A DNA stretch of 64,000 nucleotides from Parerythrobacter lutipelagi (GCF_005434975.1 NZ_SKCJ01000002.1:496001-560000), one strand, 5' to 3'; counted from the stretch's first letter, positions 24,136 to 36,112 are shown. Notes: generated from the letters alone by a model not told the origin. A program made the numbers and translations.

Positions 24136-24507
24136 ATGCCGACGATCAACCAGCTGGTCCGCAAGGGCCGCACCCCGCAGAAGGCCAAGTCCAAGGTCCC
24201 TGCGATGGAAGCGAACCCGCAGAAGCGCGGCGTTTGCACCCGCGTCTATACGACGACCCCGAAAAAGCCGAACTCGGCGCTGCGTAAGGTTGCCAAGGTT
24301 CGCCTGACCAACCAGCGCGAAGTCATCTCCTACATCCCGGGTGAGGGCCACAACCTGCAAGAGCACAGCGTTGTCCTGATCCGCGGCGGCCGTGTGCGCG
24401 ACCTTCCCGGTGTGCGTTACCACGTGCTGCGCGGCGTGCTCGACACGCAGGGTGTCAAGGACCGCCGCAAGAGCCGTTCGAAGTACGGCGCGAAACGCCC
24501 GAAATAA
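24136..24507 (+). CDS. rpsL: 30S ribosomal protein S12
   Basis: S12 (123 residues) sits at the decoding centre and controls translational accuracy. The sequence is canonical: [11 protein letters not shown] at the start, the loop [18 protein letters not shown] with Lys at the classical streptomycin position, [20 protein letters not shown] with the second resistance-related loop, and [10 protein letters not shown] at the end. The streptomycin-sensitive form appears to be present (KPNS). ATG 24136 gives the universal length; the longer open frame upstream is not coding. First gene of the str operon. Confidence 0.98.
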   Translation: MPTINQLVRKGRTPQKAKSKVPAMEANPQKRGVCTRVYTTTPKKPNSALRKVAKVRLTNQREVISYIPGEGHNLQEHSVVLIRGGRVRDLPGVRYHVLRGVLDTQGVKDRRKSRSKYGAKRPK

Positions 24508-24799
24508 GGAGTCTTTGTTTGGTGCGGTTGTCACGTCCGTGACAACCTCGGTGCCAGCCCGTCTCCCCCTCCCAACCACCCGATCATTGTCCGAACCAGT
24601 ATCGGATGGCCGGGAGGCGGAGCCGGACAGGCCCCACGCCAGAGAAGATTGAGTTTCACGCGGATTTAGCACGTTCCCCCACCCGGCTACCCCCAAGCGG
24701 TAGAATTTGGGTGGCCGGCCAAAAAGCCGGAAACACGGAGCGGGCTGGAGCCGCAAGGCACCACGGAGGTGGTGCCGCACTCCGAAGGAGTTTTGAAAA
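24508..24799 (+). promoter_or_regulatory. Structured rpsL-rpsG intercistronic region
   Basis: A 292-base spacer inside the str operon with no open gene. It contains a perfect ten-base inverted pair GGTTGTCACG/CGTGACAACC (24526-24547) and, just before rpsG, a perfect eight-base stem GGCACCAC/GTGGTGCC with loop GGAG (24757-24776), followed by the rpsG ribosome binding site GAAGGAG at 24784-24790. In Escherichia coli the S12-S7 spacer binds S7 for feedback control; an analogous role here is inference. Confidence 0.55.
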
Positions 24800-25270
24800 A
24801 TGTCACGTCGTCGTCGTCCCGAGAAGCGGGAAATCCTGCCCGATCCCAAGTTTGGTGATCAGGTTCTGTCGAAGTTCATGAACAACCTCATGCTCGACGG
24901 TAAGAAGTCCGTTGCCGAGCGCATCGTCTATGGCGCGCTTGAAACGGTCGAGAACAAGGCCAAGGCCGATCCGATCCAGCTGTTCCATGATGCGCTGAAC
25001 AACATCAAGCCGCAGGTCGAAGTGCGCAGCCGCCGTGTCGGTGGTGCCACGTATCAGGTGCCGGTCGAGGTTCGCCCCGAGCGTGCCCAGGCGCTGGCGA
25101 TCCGCTGGCTGATCTCGGCCGCGCGTGGCCGGGCTGAAACCACCATGGCGGCCCGCCTGTCGGGCGAGCTGATGGATGCGTCGAACAATCGCGGCAACGC
25201 GGTCAAGAAGCGCGAAGACAGCCACCGCATGGCGGAAGCCAACCGCGCGTTCAGCCACTACCGCTGGTAG
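24800..25270 (+). CDS. rpsG: 30S ribosomal protein S7
   Basis: S7 (156 residues) nucleates assembly of the 30S head by binding the 3' domain of 16S rRNA. The sequence is canonical throughout: [58 protein letters not shown] and [12 protein letters not shown]. Length is normal. A strong ribosome binding site precedes ATG 24800 after a structured 292-base spacer that may mediate autoregulation. Second gene of the str operon. Confidence 0.98.
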   Translation: MSRRRRPEKREILPDPKFGDQVLSKFMNNLMLDGKKSVAERIVYGALETVENKAKADPIQLFHDALNNIKPQVEVRSRRVGGATYQVPVEVRPERAQALAIRWLISAARGRAETTMAARLSGELMDASNNRGNAVKKREDSHRMAEANRAFSHYRW

Positions 25271-25356
25271 GGTTGGCGCCGGTCTTCTGATCGTCACAAT
25301 CGTAACTATATGGGGGTCGGCCCAGTGCCACCCCCAGACCACACGAGGAATTCCAC

Positions 25357-27453
<2,097 letters not shown>

Positions 27454-27546
27454 GGCGAGCGATGCGTTTAGGGGCGGCGCCTGATTCAGCGGGTGCCGCC
27501 TAACCTCCCGCAGGGATTCAATTTCAACTCAGAGGTTTTTTGAGAA

Positions 27547-28722
27547 ATGGCTAAGGAAAAATTCGAGCGGACAAAGCCGCACTGCAACATCGGCACCATC
27601 GGTCACGTCGACCACGGCAAGACCACGCTGACTGCGGCTATCACCAAGGTGCAGGGTTCGGCTGTCGATTTCGCTAACATCGACAAAGCTCCGGAAGAGC
27701 GCGAGCGTGGCATCACCATTTCAACGGCTCACGTTGAATATGAAACCGACGCACGTCACTATGCGCACGTCGATTGCCCGGGTCACGCCGACTATGTGAA
27801 GAACATGATCACCGGTGCTGCCCAGATGGACGGCGCTATTCTGGTTGTGAACGCAGCTGACGGCCCGATGCCCCAGACTCGTGAGCACATTCTGCTTGCC
27901 CGTCAGGTTGGCGTTCCGCAGCTGGTGGTCTACCTGAACAAGGTTGACCAGGTTGACGACGAGGAACTGCTTGAGCTCGTCGAACTCGAAGTTCGCGAAC
28001 TGTTGAGCGATTATGACTTCGACGGCGACAACATTCCAATCGTCAAGGGTTCGGCTCTGGCCGCTCTCGAGGGTCGCGATCCTGAAATCGGTGAAAACTC
28101 GATCAAGGAACTGATGGACGCTGTCGACAGCTACATCCCGCAGCCTGAGCGTCCGATCGACAGGGACTTCCTGATGCCGATCGAGGACGTGTTCTCGATC
28201 TCCGGTCGCGGTACGGTTGTGACCGGCCGTATTGAAACCGGCGTTGTGAATGTTGGTGACGAAGTCGAAATCGTCGGCATCAAGGACACCAGCAAGACGA
28301 CCGTGACTGGCGTTGAAATGTTCCGCAAGCTGCTCGATCGCGGCGAAGCCGGTGACAATGTCGGTGCCCTGATTCGCGGTGTTGGTCGTGAAGAAGTCGA
28401 GCGTGGCCAGGTTCTCGCCAAGCCGGGTTCGGTTACGCCGCACACTGAATTCAGTGCAGAAGTCTACGTGCTGTCGAAGGACGAAGGGGGCCGTCATACG
28501 CCGTTCTTCGCCAACTACCGCCCGCAGTTCTACTTCCGCACCACCGACGTGACCGGTGAAGTGATCCTCCCCGAGGGCACGGAAATGGTCATGCCGGGCG
28601 ACAACGTGACGATCAACGTTAAGCTGATCGCTCCGATCGCTATGGACGAAGGTCTTCGTTTCGCAATCCGTGAAGGCGGTCGTACCGTCGGTTCAGGGGT
28701 TGTCAGCAAGATCACGAAGTAA
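27547..28722 (+). CDS. tuf: Elongation factor Tu
   Basis: EF-Tu (391 residues) delivers aminoacyl-tRNA to the ribosome. GTPase motifs are [13 protein letters not shown] (G1), [15 protein letters not shown] (G2), [12 protein letters not shown] (G3), NKVDQVDD (G4) and GSALAALEG (G5), followed by the two beta-barrel domains ending in [11 protein letters not shown]. It is the last gene of the str operon; a strong terminator-like hairpin follows. This is the only tuf in the window; whether there is a second copy in the genome cannot be seen. Confidence 0.98.
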   Translation: MAKEKFERTKPHCNIGTIGHVDHGKTTLTAAITKVQGSAVDFANIDKAPEERERGITISTAHVEYETDARHYAHVDCPGHADYVKNMITGAAQMDGAILVVNAADGPMPQTREHILLARQVGVPQLVVYLNKVDQVDDEELLELVELEVRELLSDYDFDGDNIPIVKGSALAALEGRDPEIGENSIKELMDAVDSYIPQPERPIDRDFLMPIEDVFSISGRGTVVTGRIETGVVNVGDEVEIVGIKDTSKTTVTGVEMFRKLLDRGEAGDNVGALIRGVGREEVERGQVLAKPGSVTPHTEFSAEVYVLSKDEGGRHTPFFANYRPQFYFRTTDVTGEVILPEGTEMVMPGDNVTINVKLIAPIAMDEGLRFAIREGGRTVGSGVVSKITK

Positions 28723-28787
28723 TATAGAGCCGGCCAAGCAAAGGGGATTCGTCTCCTTGGCCGGACTCGCTTCGGATAAAAATTCGG

Positions 28788-28844
28788 TCAGCAGCCCCGC
28801 TCTCCCTCGGAGACGGGAGGGGGCGGGGCGGCTGATTTTTGTTT
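28788..28844 (+). terminator. Strong terminator-like hairpin between tuf and rpsJ
   Basis: TCAGC at 28788-28792 pairs with GCTGA at 28831-28835, and inside it GCCCCGC and CTCCC pair with GGGAG and GCGGGGC, followed at once by TTTTTGTTT (28836-28844). An additional hairpin CCGGCCAAG/CTTGGCCGG lies just upstream (28730-28764). The structure is typical of Rho-independent termination and marks the border between the str and S10 operons. Confidence 0.8.
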
Positions 28845-28868
28845 GCTCTTTCTCATCGGTACACGGAC

Positions 28869-29180
28869 ATGGAAGCCCAGAACATTCGCATACGCCTCAA
28901 GGCGTTCGACCACCGCGTTCTCGACCAGGCAACTGGCGAAATCGCAGAAACGGCCCGCCGCACTGGCGCGCTCATCCGGGGTCCCATTCCGATGCCGACG
29001 AGGATCGAGAAGTTCACCGTGAACCGCGGTCCGCACATCGACAAGAAGTCGCGCGAGCAGTTCGAAGTGCGCACCTACAAGCGGTTGCTCGACATTGTGC
29101 AGCCGAACGCTCAGACAGTCGACGCTTTGATGAAGCTGGACCTTGCTGCTGGCGTAAACGTTGAAATCAAGCTCGCTTAA
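28869..29180 (+). CDS. rpsJ: 30S ribosomal protein S10
   Basis: S10 (103 residues) is in the 30S head and also partners NusB in transcription antitermination. The sequence is canonical ([57 protein letters not shown]). ATG 28869 gives the family start; the frame is open a little upstream. It is separated from tuf by a terminator-like hairpin and from rplC by a long structured spacer, so it may be expressed in part as a single-gene transcript. Confidence 0.98.
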   Translation: MEAQNIRIRLKAFDHRVLDQATGEIAETARRTGALIRGPIPMPTRIEKFTVNRGPHIDKKSREQFEVRTYKRLLDIVQPNAQTVDALMKLDLAAGVNVEIKLA

Positions 29181-29461
29181 GGCGATTGATTTTCGGTCCG
29201 TGACCCGGACTTTAAACCGGTCGCAAATTTCGGGGCTCCTAGGCCCCGCTGTTCGCCAGAGAAATCCAGCGTTCGGCAAGACATAGGGATACCGCCGGAC
29301 ATCTCTCGCAAGAGATTTGGCCGGGTCTGCGTCCTCCGTCTCGCTCAAGCAGCCATCCTGGCTGTACGAGCACTCAGCCCGGACGGGGCGACGCATCACA
29401 AACTGGGCTGGCAAGCACCTCGGGATGGGCCCGTTGTGCCTCTGTGTTAGGAGTTTTGACG
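29181..29461 (+). promoter_or_regulatory. Long structured spacer between rpsJ and rplC
   Basis: These 281 bases carry no gene. They hold successive hairpins: CGGGGC/GCCCCG at 29231-29248, CATCTCT/AGAGAT near 29300-29316, CAGCCA-TCC-TGGCTG at 29350-29364 and CAGCCC/GGGCTG at 29375-29410. TAGGAG at 29449-29454 is the rplC ribosome binding site. Such a spacer is unusual within an S10 operon, whose genes otherwise abut here, and could hold a promoter, attenuator or ribosomal-protein-binding leader. Confidence 0.5.
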
Positions 29462-30319
29462 ATGCGCACTGGCGTGATCGCGAAAAAAGTCGGGATGACC
29501 CGCCTGTTTCAGGAGGATGGACGTCACGTTCCCGTGACTGTCCTTGCTCTGGAAGATTGTCAGGTCGTGTCACACCGCACCGCAGACCGCGATGGTTACT
29601 TCGCTCTGCAGGTCGGTTCCGGCGTGGCGAAACAGAAAAATGTCAACAAGCCGCAGCGCGAGCATTTCGCGAAAGCGGAAGTGCCGCTTAAGATGCGTGT
29701 GGCGGAATTCCGCCTCGACGACGAAGAAGGTTTTCTTCCCGTCGGCGCGCGCATTTCGGCAGAGCATTTTGTTGCCGGCCAGAAGGTCGATATTACCGGG
29801 CACACCCAGGGTAAGGGTTTTGCCGGTGCGATGAAGCGCTGGGGCTTCGGCGGCTTGCGCGCATCGCACGGCGTTTCGATCAGCCACCGCTCGCACGGTT
29901 CGACTGGTCAGAACCAGGATCCGGGCAAGGTGTTCAAGGGTAAGAAAATGGCCGGTCACATGGGTGACCGCCAGCGTACCCAGCAGAACCTCGAAGTAGT
30001 TCGCACAGATGCGGACCGCGGGCTCATTTTCGTTAAGGGTTCGGTGCCGGGCCATAAGAATGGCTGGTTGGTTGTCCGTGACTCGGTGAAAGTGAAGCAT
30101 GGCGATCTGCCGTTTCCCGGTGCGATGCGCCGCAACGAAGACGAGTTCAAATCGGAAGATGCCGATGCGGGCCTGATCGAAAGCGCAGCAGAGCACGAAG
30201 TCGGCACAGAAGTTTCTGCTGAACAGCAGGAAAAGCTGGCTCAGCAGCAGGACTCGGGTGTGGGTACCGAAAGCGGAACCCCAGAAGCCGGCTCCAATGC
30301 CAAGAACGAGGAGTCCTGA
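29462..30319 (+). CDS. rplC: 50S ribosomal protein L3, with C-terminal extension
   Basis: L3 (285 residues) binds near the peptidyl transferase centre and starts 50S assembly. The conserved core is complete: [55 protein letters not shown] (with the Gln methylated by PrmB in other bacteria) and [10 protein letters not shown]. About 55 to 60 residues beyond the normal end form an acidic, Glu/Gln/Ser-rich tail ([14 protein letters not shown]...). ATG 29462 is the conventional start, seven bases after TAGGAG. Overlong L3 tails occur in relatives; their role is unknown. Confidence 0.97.
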   Translation: MRTGVIAKKVGMTRLFQEDGRHVPVTVLALEDCQVVSHRTADRDGYFALQVGSGVAKQKNVNKPQREHFAKAEVPLKMRVAEFRLDDEEGFLPVGARISAEHFVAGQKVDITGHTQGKGFAGAMKRWGFGGLRASHGVSISHRSHGSTGQNQDPGKVFKGKKMAGHMGDRQRTQQNLEVVRTDADRGLIFVKGSVPGHKNGWLVVRDSVKVKHGDLPFPGAMRRNEDEFKSEDADAGLIESAAEHEVGTEVSAEQQEKLAQQQDSGVGTESGTPEAGSNAKNEES

Positions 30320-30321
30320 TC

Positions 30322-30957
30322 GTGAAGGTCAAGGTCCAGAAAATCGACGGTAAGGCCGTCAGCGGCGCTGGGGGCGAAATCGACCTCAATGATGCTGTGT
30401 TCGGTGTCGAGCCACGCGCAGACATCCTGCACCGTGTTGTCACCTGGCAGCTCGAGAAGCGTCGCGGCACGGCTCGTCCGACCCGTGAGCGTGCCGACGT
30501 CAACCGCACCGGCAAGAAGTTCGGCCGCCAAAAGGGATCGGGTGGCGCACGTCATGGCGACCGCGGCGCTCCGATCTTCATCGGCGGCGGTAAGGCGCAT
30601 GGTGCTCGCAAGCGTGACTTCGAGCCGTCGCTCAACAAGAAGATCCGCACGCTTGGCCTGAAGATGGCTCTGTCGAGCAAGGCGAAAGACGGCCTCGTGG
30701 TTGTCGATAGCCTCGATCTCAAGGACGCCAAGACGAAGGCCCTCAAGGGTCACTTCGACAAAGCGGGCTGGAGCGGCAAGGTTCTCTTCATCGATGGCGA
30801 TGCCGTCAATGAAGGCTTCAAGAATGCATCGAGCAACCTTCCGGGCATCAACGTGATGCCGGCGATGGGTGCCAACGTATACGACATCCTGAAGCACGAC
30901 ACGCTGGTCCTCACCAAGGACGCGGTCGAAAAGCTGGAGGCCCGTTTCAATGGCTAA
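30322..30957 (+). CDS. rplD: 50S ribosomal protein L4
   Basis: L4 (211 residues) lines the peptide exit tunnel with its extended loop; in gammaproteobacteria it also represses the S10 operon. Seen here are the tunnel-loop region [40 protein letters not shown] and the C-terminal [20 protein letters not shown]. Translation starts at GTG 30322, three bases after rplC, with GAGGAG at 30308-30313. The end overlaps rplW by eight bases. Whether L4 autoregulates in this organism is unknown. Confidence 0.97.
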   Translation: MKVKVQKIDGKAVSGAGGEIDLNDAVFGVEPRADILHRVVTWQLEKRRGTARPTRERADVNRTGKKFGRQKGSGGARHGDRGAPIFIGGGKAHGARKRDFEPSLNKKIRTLGLKMALSSKAKDGLVVVDSLDLKDAKTKALKGHFDKAGWSGKVLFIDGDAVNEGFKNASSNLPGINVMPAMGANVYDILKHDTLVLTKDAVEKLEARFNG

Positions 30958-31258
30958 AAAGCAGGAAATCGACGCCCGTCATTACGACGTGATCCTCGCA
31001 CCGCACATCACTGAGAAGGCAACATTGGCGTCGGAACACAACGCCGTTGTATTCAAAGTGTCGAACGATGCGACCAAGCCGCAGATCAAGGAAGCGGTCG
31101 AGGCGCTTTTCAGCGTGAAGGTCACCGGCGTGAACACGATCAATGTCAAAGGCAAGACCAAGCGCTGGAAGGGTCGTCCTTACAAGCGGAACGACCTGAA
31201 AAAGGCTGTGGTTACGCTGGCCGAGGGTGACTCCATCGACGTCACCAGCGGTCTCTGA
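30950..31258 (+). CDS. rplW: 50S ribosomal protein L23
   Basis: L23 (102 residues) forms the docking site for trigger factor and SRP at the tunnel exit. The canonical sequence includes [35 protein letters not shown] and [20 protein letters not shown]. It starts inside the last codons of rplD (eight-base overlap), indicating translational coupling, and is followed by rplB after 15 bases. Confidence 0.97.
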   Translation: MAKKQEIDARHYDVILAPHITEKATLASEHNAVVFKVSNDATKPQIKEAVEALFSVKVTGVNTINVKGKTKRWKGRPYKRNDLKKAVVTLAEGDSIDVTSGL

Positions 31259-31273
31259 GGGCAGGAATAGATC

Positions 31274-32110
31274 ATGGCACTCAAGAATTACAAACCGACA
31301 AGCCCGGCGCGCCGCGGCCTCATCCTCGTTGACAAGTCCGGCCTGTACAAAGGCAAGCCGGTCAAGTCGCTGACGGAAGGCAAGCGCAAGACGGGTGGCC
31401 GCAACAATAAGGGCCATATCACTTCGCGTGGTATCGGCGGCGGTCATAAGCAGAAGTATCGCTTTATCGACTTCAAGCGTCGCAAGTGGGACGTCGAAGG
31501 CACAGTCGAGCGGATCGAATATGATCCGAACCGCACCGCTTTCATCGCGCTCATCAAATATGCCGACGATGAAATGGCCTATATCATTGCGCCGCAGCGT
31601 CTTGCGGTTGGTGACAAGGTCATTGCAGGCGAAAAGACCGATACCAAGCCGGGCAACGCGATGTTGCTGGGTCAGATGCCGGTCGGCACGATCTGTCACA
31701 ATGTCGAGATGAAGCCAGGCAAGGGCGGGCAGATTGCCCGTTCGGCAGGTGCCTACGTTCAGCTCGTCGGACGTGACCGCGGAATGGTCATCGTGCGTCT
31801 CAATAGCGGTGAGCAGCGCTATCTGCGCTCTGACTGCATGGGTACGGTCGGTGCGGTGTCGAACCCCGACAACCAGAACCAGAATCTGGGCAAGGCCGGC
31901 CGTCGCCGCTGGATGGGCATCAAGCCGCTCACCCGTGGCGTCGCCAAGAACCCGGTCGATCACCCGCACGGCGGTGGTGAAGGCAAGACCTCGGGCGGCC
32001 GTCATCCGGTTACCCCGTGGGGCAAGCCGACCAAGGGTGCCCGCACTCGCAAGAACAAGCAGACGGACAAGATGATTATCCGTTCGCGTCATTCCAAGAA
32101 GAAGAGGTAA
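31274..32110 (+). CDS. rplB: 50S ribosomal protein L2
   Basis: L2 (278 residues) binds 23S rRNA domain IV and is needed for peptidyl transfer and subunit joining. The conserved [38 protein letters not shown] and the C-terminal [20 protein letters not shown] (with the essential histidine) are intact and the length is standard. It follows rplW closely within the S10 operon. Confidence 0.98.
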   Translation: MALKNYKPTSPARRGLILVDKSGLYKGKPVKSLTEGKRKTGGRNNKGHITSRGIGGGHKQKYRFIDFKRRKWDVEGTVERIEYDPNRTAFIALIKYADDEMAYIIAPQRLAVGDKVIAGEKTDTKPGNAMLLGQMPVGTICHNVEMKPGKGGQIARSAGAYVQLVGRDRGMVIVRLNSGEQRYLRSDCMGTVGAVSNPDNQNQNLGKAGRRRWMGIKPLTRGVAKNPVDHPHGGGEGKTSGGRHPVTPWGKPTKGARTRKNKQTDKMIIRSRHSKKKR

Positions 32111-32116
32111 TCGGAC

Positions 32117-32392
32117 ATGGCACGTTCCGTCTGGAAAGGTCCGTTCGTCGAGCTCAGCCTTCTCAAGAAGGCAGAATCCGCGCAGGAGGCAAGCAGCAGC
32201 AAGCCGATCAAGACCTGGTCGCGTCGTTCGACGATCCTCCCGCAGTTCGTTGGTCTGACGTTCAACGTCTACAACGGGCACAAGTTTATTCCCGTCTCCG
32301 TTTCGGAAGAGATGGTCGGCCACAAGCTCGGTGAATTTGCGCCTACGCGCACGTTCAACGGGCATATCGCCGACAAGAAGGGCAAGCGCTAA
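32117..32392 (+). CDS. rpsS: 30S ribosomal protein S19
   Basis: S19 (91 residues) lies in the 30S head next to S13 and contacts the A-site finger. It is canonical: [55 protein letters not shown]. The stop codon shares one base with the start codon of rplV (TAATG), so the two are translationally coupled. Confidence 0.97.
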   Translation: MARSVWKGPFVELSLLKKAESAQEASSSKPIKTWSRRSTILPQFVGLTFNVYNGHKFIPVSVSEEMVGHKLGEFAPTRTFNGHIADKKGKR

Positions 32393-32769
32393 TGGGCAAG
32401 GCAAAATCCCCCCGCCGTGTTGGCGATAACGAGGCACTGGCTGTCGGCACCACGATCCGTGGTTCGGCCCAGAAGCTGAACCTCGTCGCTGAGCTGATCC
32501 GCGGCAAGAAGGCCGAAGAGGCCTTGAACATCCTCTCCTTCTCCAAGAAGGCGATGGCGCGCGACGCCAGCAAGGTGCTTGCTTCGGCAATCGCCAATGC
32601 GGAAAACAATCACGATCTTGACGTCGATGCGCTGGTGGTTGCCGAGGCATCCGTCGGCAAGGCGATCACCATGAAGCGTTTCCACGTGCGCGGTCGCGGC
32701 AAGTCGACCCGTATCCTCAAGCCGTTTAGCCGGCTGCGGATCGTGGTTCGCGAGCAGGAAGAGGCGTAA
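32392..32769 (+). CDS. rplV: 50S ribosomal protein L22
   Basis: L22 (125 residues) contacts all 23S rRNA domains and lines the exit tunnel with its long hairpin. The helix [20 protein letters not shown] and the tunnel hairpin region with [19 protein letters not shown] are present. It starts on the stop codon of rpsS and ends one base before rpsC, consistent with one polycistronic unit. Confidence 0.97.
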   Translation: MGKAKSPRRVGDNEALAVGTTIRGSAQKLNLVAELIRGKKAEEALNILSFSKKAMARDASKVLASAIANAENNHDLDVDALVVAEASVGKAITMKRFHVRGRGKSTRILKPFSRLRIVVREQEEA

Positions 32770-32770
32770 G

Positions 32771-33466
32771 ATGGGCCAGAAGAGCAATCCGATCGGTCTG
32801 CGCCTGCAGATCAACCGCACCTGGGATAGCCGGTGGTACGCTGAAGGGCGTAACTACGCCGCGCTGCTCAGCGAAGATATCAAGATCCGCAAGCATATCA
32901 TGGACTCGCTGCCACAGGCCGCGATTTCCAAGGTTGTGATCGAGCGTCCGGCCAAGCTGTGCCGGGTTTCGATCTATGCTGCGCGTCCCGGTGTCATCAT
33001 CGGCAAGAAGGGCGCGGATATCGAGAAGCTTCGCACGAAGCTGGCTTCGATGACCGACAGCGAAGTGAAGCTGAACATCGTTGAAATCCGCAAGCCGGAA
33101 ATCGATGCGAAGCTCGTCGCTCAGGGTATCGCCGATCAGTTGATCCGCCGCGTGGCTTTCCGTCGTGCCATGAAGCGCGCCGTTCAGTCCGCTCTCCGCC
33201 TTGGCGCGGAAGGGATCAAGATCGTTTGTGGTGGCCGTCTCGGCGGTGCTGAAATCGCTCGCGTCGAATGGTATCGCGAAGGCCGCGTTCCACTTCACAC
33301 GCTGCGCGCCAATGTTGACTATGCCGAAGCCGAAGCGCTGACCGCATACGGCATCATCGGTATCAAGTGCTGGATCTTCAAAGGTGAAATCCTCGCTCAC
33401 GACCCGACCGCTCAGGACCGCTTGATGATGGAAGCTCAGACTTCCGGCGTCCGGCCGGCTCGCTGA
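32771..33466 (+). CDS. rpsC: 30S ribosomal protein S3
   Basis: S3 (231 residues) lines the mRNA entry channel and has helicase-like activity on mRNA. Canonical features are [20 protein letters not shown], the KH motif [17 protein letters not shown] and the C-terminal domain with [19 protein letters not shown]. Length is normal. It is packed directly after rplV, with rplP after 20 bases. Confidence 0.98.
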   Translation: MGQKSNPIGLRLQINRTWDSRWYAEGRNYAALLSEDIKIRKHIMDSLPQAAISKVVIERPAKLCRVSIYAARPGVIIGKKGADIEKLRTKLASMTDSEVKLNIVEIRKPEIDAKLVAQGIADQLIRRVAFRRAMKRAVQSALRLGAEGIKIVCGGRLGGAEIARVEWYREGRVPLHTLRANVDYAEAEALTAYGIIGIKCWIFKGEILAHDPTAQDRLMMEAQTSGVRPAR

Positions 33467-33486
33467 TTGCAGGATAGGTAGAGAAA

Positions 33487-33918
33487 ATGCTGCAACCGAA
33501 AAAAACCAAGTACCGCAAGGCTTTCAAAGGCCGGATCAAGGGCGACGCGAAGGGCGGCACCACGCTGAACTTCGGCTCCTACGGTCTCAAGGCTCTTGAG
33601 CCTGAGCGGGTTACCGCGCGCCAGATCGAAGCTGCGCGTCGTGCAATCACGCGTCACATGAAGCGCCAGGGGCGTCTCTGGATCCGCGTGTTCCCCGATG
33701 TTCCAGTGTCGAAGAAGCCTGCCGAAGTCCGTCAGGGTAAAGGCAAAGGCTCGGTCGAATATTGGGCTGCACGGGTCAAGCCCGGCCGCATCCTGTTCGA
33801 ACTGGACGGCGTTCCCGGCCCAGTGGCTGCAGCCGCTTTCGAGCGCGCGGCCATGAAGCTTCCCATCAAGACGAAGGTCGTTGCCCGCTTTGGCGACACC
33901 TCGCACCTGGAGGGTTGA
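33487..33918 (+). CDS. rplP: 50S ribosomal protein L16
   Basis: L16 (143 residues) helps position tRNA at the A site of the 50S subunit. The sequence starts [19 protein letters not shown] and contains [40 protein letters not shown] and [18 protein letters not shown]. Length is standard. It is followed by rpmC after three bases, so translation is probably coupled. Confidence 0.97.
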   Translation: MLQPKKTKYRKAFKGRIKGDAKGGTTLNFGSYGLKALEPERVTARQIEAARRAITRHMKRQGRLWIRVFPDVPVSKKPAEVRQGKGKGSVEYWAARVKPGRILFELDGVPGPVAAAAFERAAMKLPIKTKVVARFGDTSHLEG

Positions 33919-33921
33919 TAG

Positions 33922-34140
33922 ATGTCCAAGATCGAAGACCTTCGTACTAAGAGCGATGATCAGCTCGACGAGCAGCTCACCGAGTTGAAGCGCGAGCAGT
34001 TCAACCTCCGTTTTCAGGCGGCAACCAATCAGTTGGAAGCCCCGGCACGGATCAAGCATGTCCGCCGCATGATTGCGCAGATCAAGACTTTGCAGACCGA
34101 ACGCGCTGCAGCGTCCGCGCCCAAGAACACTGCGGCTTAA
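33922..34140 (+). CDS. rpmC: 50S ribosomal protein L29
   Basis: L29 (72 residues) is a two-helix protein at the exit tunnel beside L23. The helices [19 protein letters not shown] and the family motif [20 protein letters not shown] are clear. It starts at ATG 33922, three bases after the rplP stop, and rpsQ follows ten bases after its own stop. Confidence 0.96.
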   Translation: MSKIEDLRTKSDDQLDEQLTELKREQFNLRFQAATNQLEAPARIKHVRRMIAQIKTLQTERAAASAPKNTAA

Positions 34141-34150
34141 GGAGCATACG

Positions 34151-34447
34151 ATGCCCAAACGTATCCTGATCGGGACCGTCACCTCCGACAAGACCGACAA
34201 AACCGTGACCGTGAAGGTCGAACGCAAGGTGAAGCACCCGCTCTACGCGAAGATCATCCGTCGTTCGAAGAAGTATCACGCCCACGACGAGAAGAACGAA
34301 TACACGATTGGCGACACCGTCCGCATCGAGGAGACCAAACCGATCTCCAAGACCAAGACATGGGCCGTCATCGACCGGGTTCAGGCATCGAAGGGTGTGG
34401 CTGTCGAAGCCGACCTCGAAGTCGAAGCTGCCACCCCGGGTAACTGA
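34151..34447 (+). CDS. rpsQ: 30S ribosomal protein S17
   Basis: S17 (98 residues) is an OB-fold primary binder of 16S rRNA. It shows [40 protein letters not shown] and [22 protein letters not shown] 34151 follows GGAG at 34141-34144. The C-terminus is about 10-15 residues longer than in Escherichia coli (Val/Glu-rich). It is the last gene of the S10 block; a hairpin precedes rplN. Confidence 0.97.
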   Translation: MPKRILIGTVTSDKTDKTVTVKVERKVKHPLYAKIIRRSKKYHAHDEKNEYTIGDTVRIEETKPISKTKTWAVIDRVQASKGVAVEADLEVEAATPGN

Positions 34448-34462
34448 ATTAGACGTAGGAAC

Positions 34463-34494
34463 TGCCGGGCCCCTGAGAGTGGGGCGTCCCGGCA
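34463..34494 (+). terminator. Hairpin at the S10/spc operon border
   Basis: TGCCGGG (34463-34469) pairs with CCCGGCA (34488-34494), with further pairing of CCCC (34470-34473) to GGGG (34481-34484). It lies in the 71-base gap between rpsQ and rplN, where Escherichia coli divides the S10 and spc operons. There is no T-run, so it may be a pause or processing site rather than a full terminator. Confidence 0.5.
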
Positions 34495-34518
34495 AGCCAA
34501 TGAGAAGGAACCGGATCT

Positions 34519-34887
34519 ATGATCCAGATGCAATCCAATCTCGACGTCGCGGACAACAGCGGCGCAAAGCGCGTCCAGTGCATTAAAGTACTGGGTGGCT
34601 CAAAGCGCCGTACTGCGTCCGTCGGCGACGTGATCGTGGTTTCCGTCAAGGAAGCCCAGCCGCGTGCGCGCGTCAAAAAAGGCGACGTTCACCGTGCAGT
34701 GATCGTGCGCACCAAGAAGGACGTTCGCCGTCCCGATGGCAGCGTGATCCGTTTCGACAGCAACGCAGCCGTGCTGGTCAACAAGAGCGAAGAGCCGATC
34801 GGCACTCGTATCTTTGGCCCAGTGGTTCGTGAACTGCGTGGCCGCGGCTTCATGAAAATCATTTCGCTTGCTCCGGAGGTGCTGTGA
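34519..34887 (+). CDS. rplN: 50S ribosomal protein L14
   Basis: L14 (122 residues) forms an intersubunit bridge and is the target of the silencing factor RsfS. Canonical motifs: [60 protein letters not shown]. The start follows GAAGG at 34504-34508, and the stop codon shares a base with the rplX start (TGATG). Confidence 0.98.
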   Translation: MIQMQSNLDVADNSGAKRVQCIKVLGGSKRRTASVGDVIVVSVKEAQPRARVKKGDVHRAVIVRTKKDVRRPDGSVIRFDSNAAVLVNKSEEPIGTRIFGPVVRELRGRGFMKIISLAPEVL

Positions 34888-35207
34888 TGGCGTCCGCAAA
34901 GATCAAGAAGGGTGACAGCGTTGTTGTCCTGTCCGGCAAGGACAAGGGCAAGACCGGTACCGTGACCAAGGTTCTTCCGAAAGAAGGCAAGGTCGTGGTT
35001 GAAGGCATGAATGTTGCAACCCGTCACCGCAAGCCGAGCCAGGCCGACCCGCAAGGTGGTATCGATCGCTTCGAAGCGCCGATGCATCTCGCGAAAGTCG
35101 CTGTGGCCGATCCCAAGGACGGAAAGCCGACCCGGGTCCGTTTCGAGGACAAGGACGGCAAGAAGGTCCGTATCGCCGTGAAGAGTGGGGAGACCATTGA
35201 TGGCTGA
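34887..35207 (+). CDS. rplX: 50S ribosomal protein L24
   Basis: L24 (106 residues) is one of two assembly-initiator proteins of the 50S subunit. The KOW motif [20 protein letters not shown] and the segment [20 protein letters not shown] are present. ATG 34887 is chosen because it overlaps the rplN stop by one base; a GTG one codon earlier is possible. The gene end overlaps rplE by eight bases. Confidence 0.97.
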   Translation: MASAKIKKGDSVVVLSGKDKGKTGTVTKVLPKEGKVVVEGMNVATRHRKPSQADPQGGIDRFEAPMHLAKVAVADPKDGKPTRVRFEDKDGKKVRIAVKSGETIDG

Positions 35208-35778
35208 TTACACGCCCCGCATGAAGCAGCGCTATGACGATCAGGTCGTCAAGGCGATGACAGAGAAGTTCGGCTACAAGAACCGTCTTGAAGTCCCGAA
35301 GCTGGAAAAGATCACGCTCAACATGGGTGTTGGTGAAGCCAGCCAGGACAAGAAAAAGGTTCAGGTTGCCGCTGAAGAAATGGCGCTGATCGCCGGCCAG
35401 AAGCCGGTTGTCACCAAAGCGAAGAAGTCGATCGCTCAGTTCAAGCTGCGCGAAGGCATGCCGATTGGTTGCAAGGTTACCTTGCGCCGTGATCGCATGT
35501 TCGAATTTCTCGATCGTCTGGTGACCGTCGCTATGCCGCGTATCCGTGACTTTCGTGGTGTGAACCCGAAATCGTTCGACGGTCGTGGCAATTACGCAAT
35601 GGGTCTTAAAGAGCAGATCATCTTTCCAGAGATCAGCTACGACAAGATCGACCAGGTGCGTGGCATGGACATCATCGTCACCACCACCGCGAAGACCGAT
35701 GAGGAAGCACGCGAATTGCTGCGCCTGTTCGGTTTCCCGTTCCCGGCTGAAGAAGCCGCAGAAAAGGAAGCGGCGTGA
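35200..35778 (+). CDS. rplE: 50S ribosomal protein L5
   Basis: L5 (192 residues) binds 5S rRNA and contacts the P-site tRNA. Canonical motifs: [60 protein letters not shown] and [21 protein letters not shown] short charged C-terminal tail ([10 protein letters not shown]) is slightly longer than usual. ATG 35200 overlaps the rplX end. Confidence 0.98.
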   Translation: MADYTPRMKQRYDDQVVKAMTEKFGYKNRLEVPKLEKITLNMGVGEASQDKKKVQVAAEEMALIAGQKPVVTKAKKSIAQFKLREGMPIGCKVTLRRDRMFEFLDRLVTVAMPRIRDFRGVNPKSFDGRGNYAMGLKEQIIFPEISYDKIDQVRGMDIIVTTTAKTDEEARELLRLFGFPFPAEEAAEKEAA

Positions 35779-35806
35779 GCCGCTGCAGGAAGAGAGCTTA
35801 AGTCCA

Positions 35807-36112
35807 ATGGCGAAACTGAGTTCCATCAACAAGAACGAGAAGCGCAAAGCTCTCGTCAAGAAATATGCGGCGAAATACGCCAAGCTGAAGGCAATTGCCG
35901 ATGACACTTCGCTCGACGAAAGCGAACGTCTCATCGCCCGCCTGAAGATGGCTGAAATCCCGCGCAACGCGAACCCGACCCGGGTGCGCAACCGTTGCTC
36001 GACCACCGGCCGCCCGCGCGGCTACTATCGCAAGTTCGGTATCAACCGCATCGAACTGCGCAACCTTGGCAACAAGGGCCTGATTCCGGGCCTGACCAAG
36101 TCGAGCTGGTGA
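35807..36112 (+). CDS. rpsN: 30S ribosomal protein S14 (zinc-independent form)
   Basis: S14 (101 residues) is a late 30S head assembly protein. This is the long, zinc-free C- form: [20 protein letters not shown] at the start, [18 protein letters not shown] in place of the four-cysteine zinc ribbon, and [11 protein letters not shown] at the end. Length and start are standard. It lies in the usual place between rplE and rpsH. Confidence 0.98.
   Translation: MAKLSSINKNEKRKALVKKYAAKYAKLKAIADDTSLDESERLIARLKMAEIPRNANPTRVRNRCSTTGRPRGYYRKFGINRIELRNLGNKGLIPGLTKSSW

Noticed and set aside
30947-32650. A 567-codon minus-strand open frame across rplW-rplB-rpsS-rplV
   Set aside because: Antisense to four canonical ribosomal protein genes; no family resemblance.
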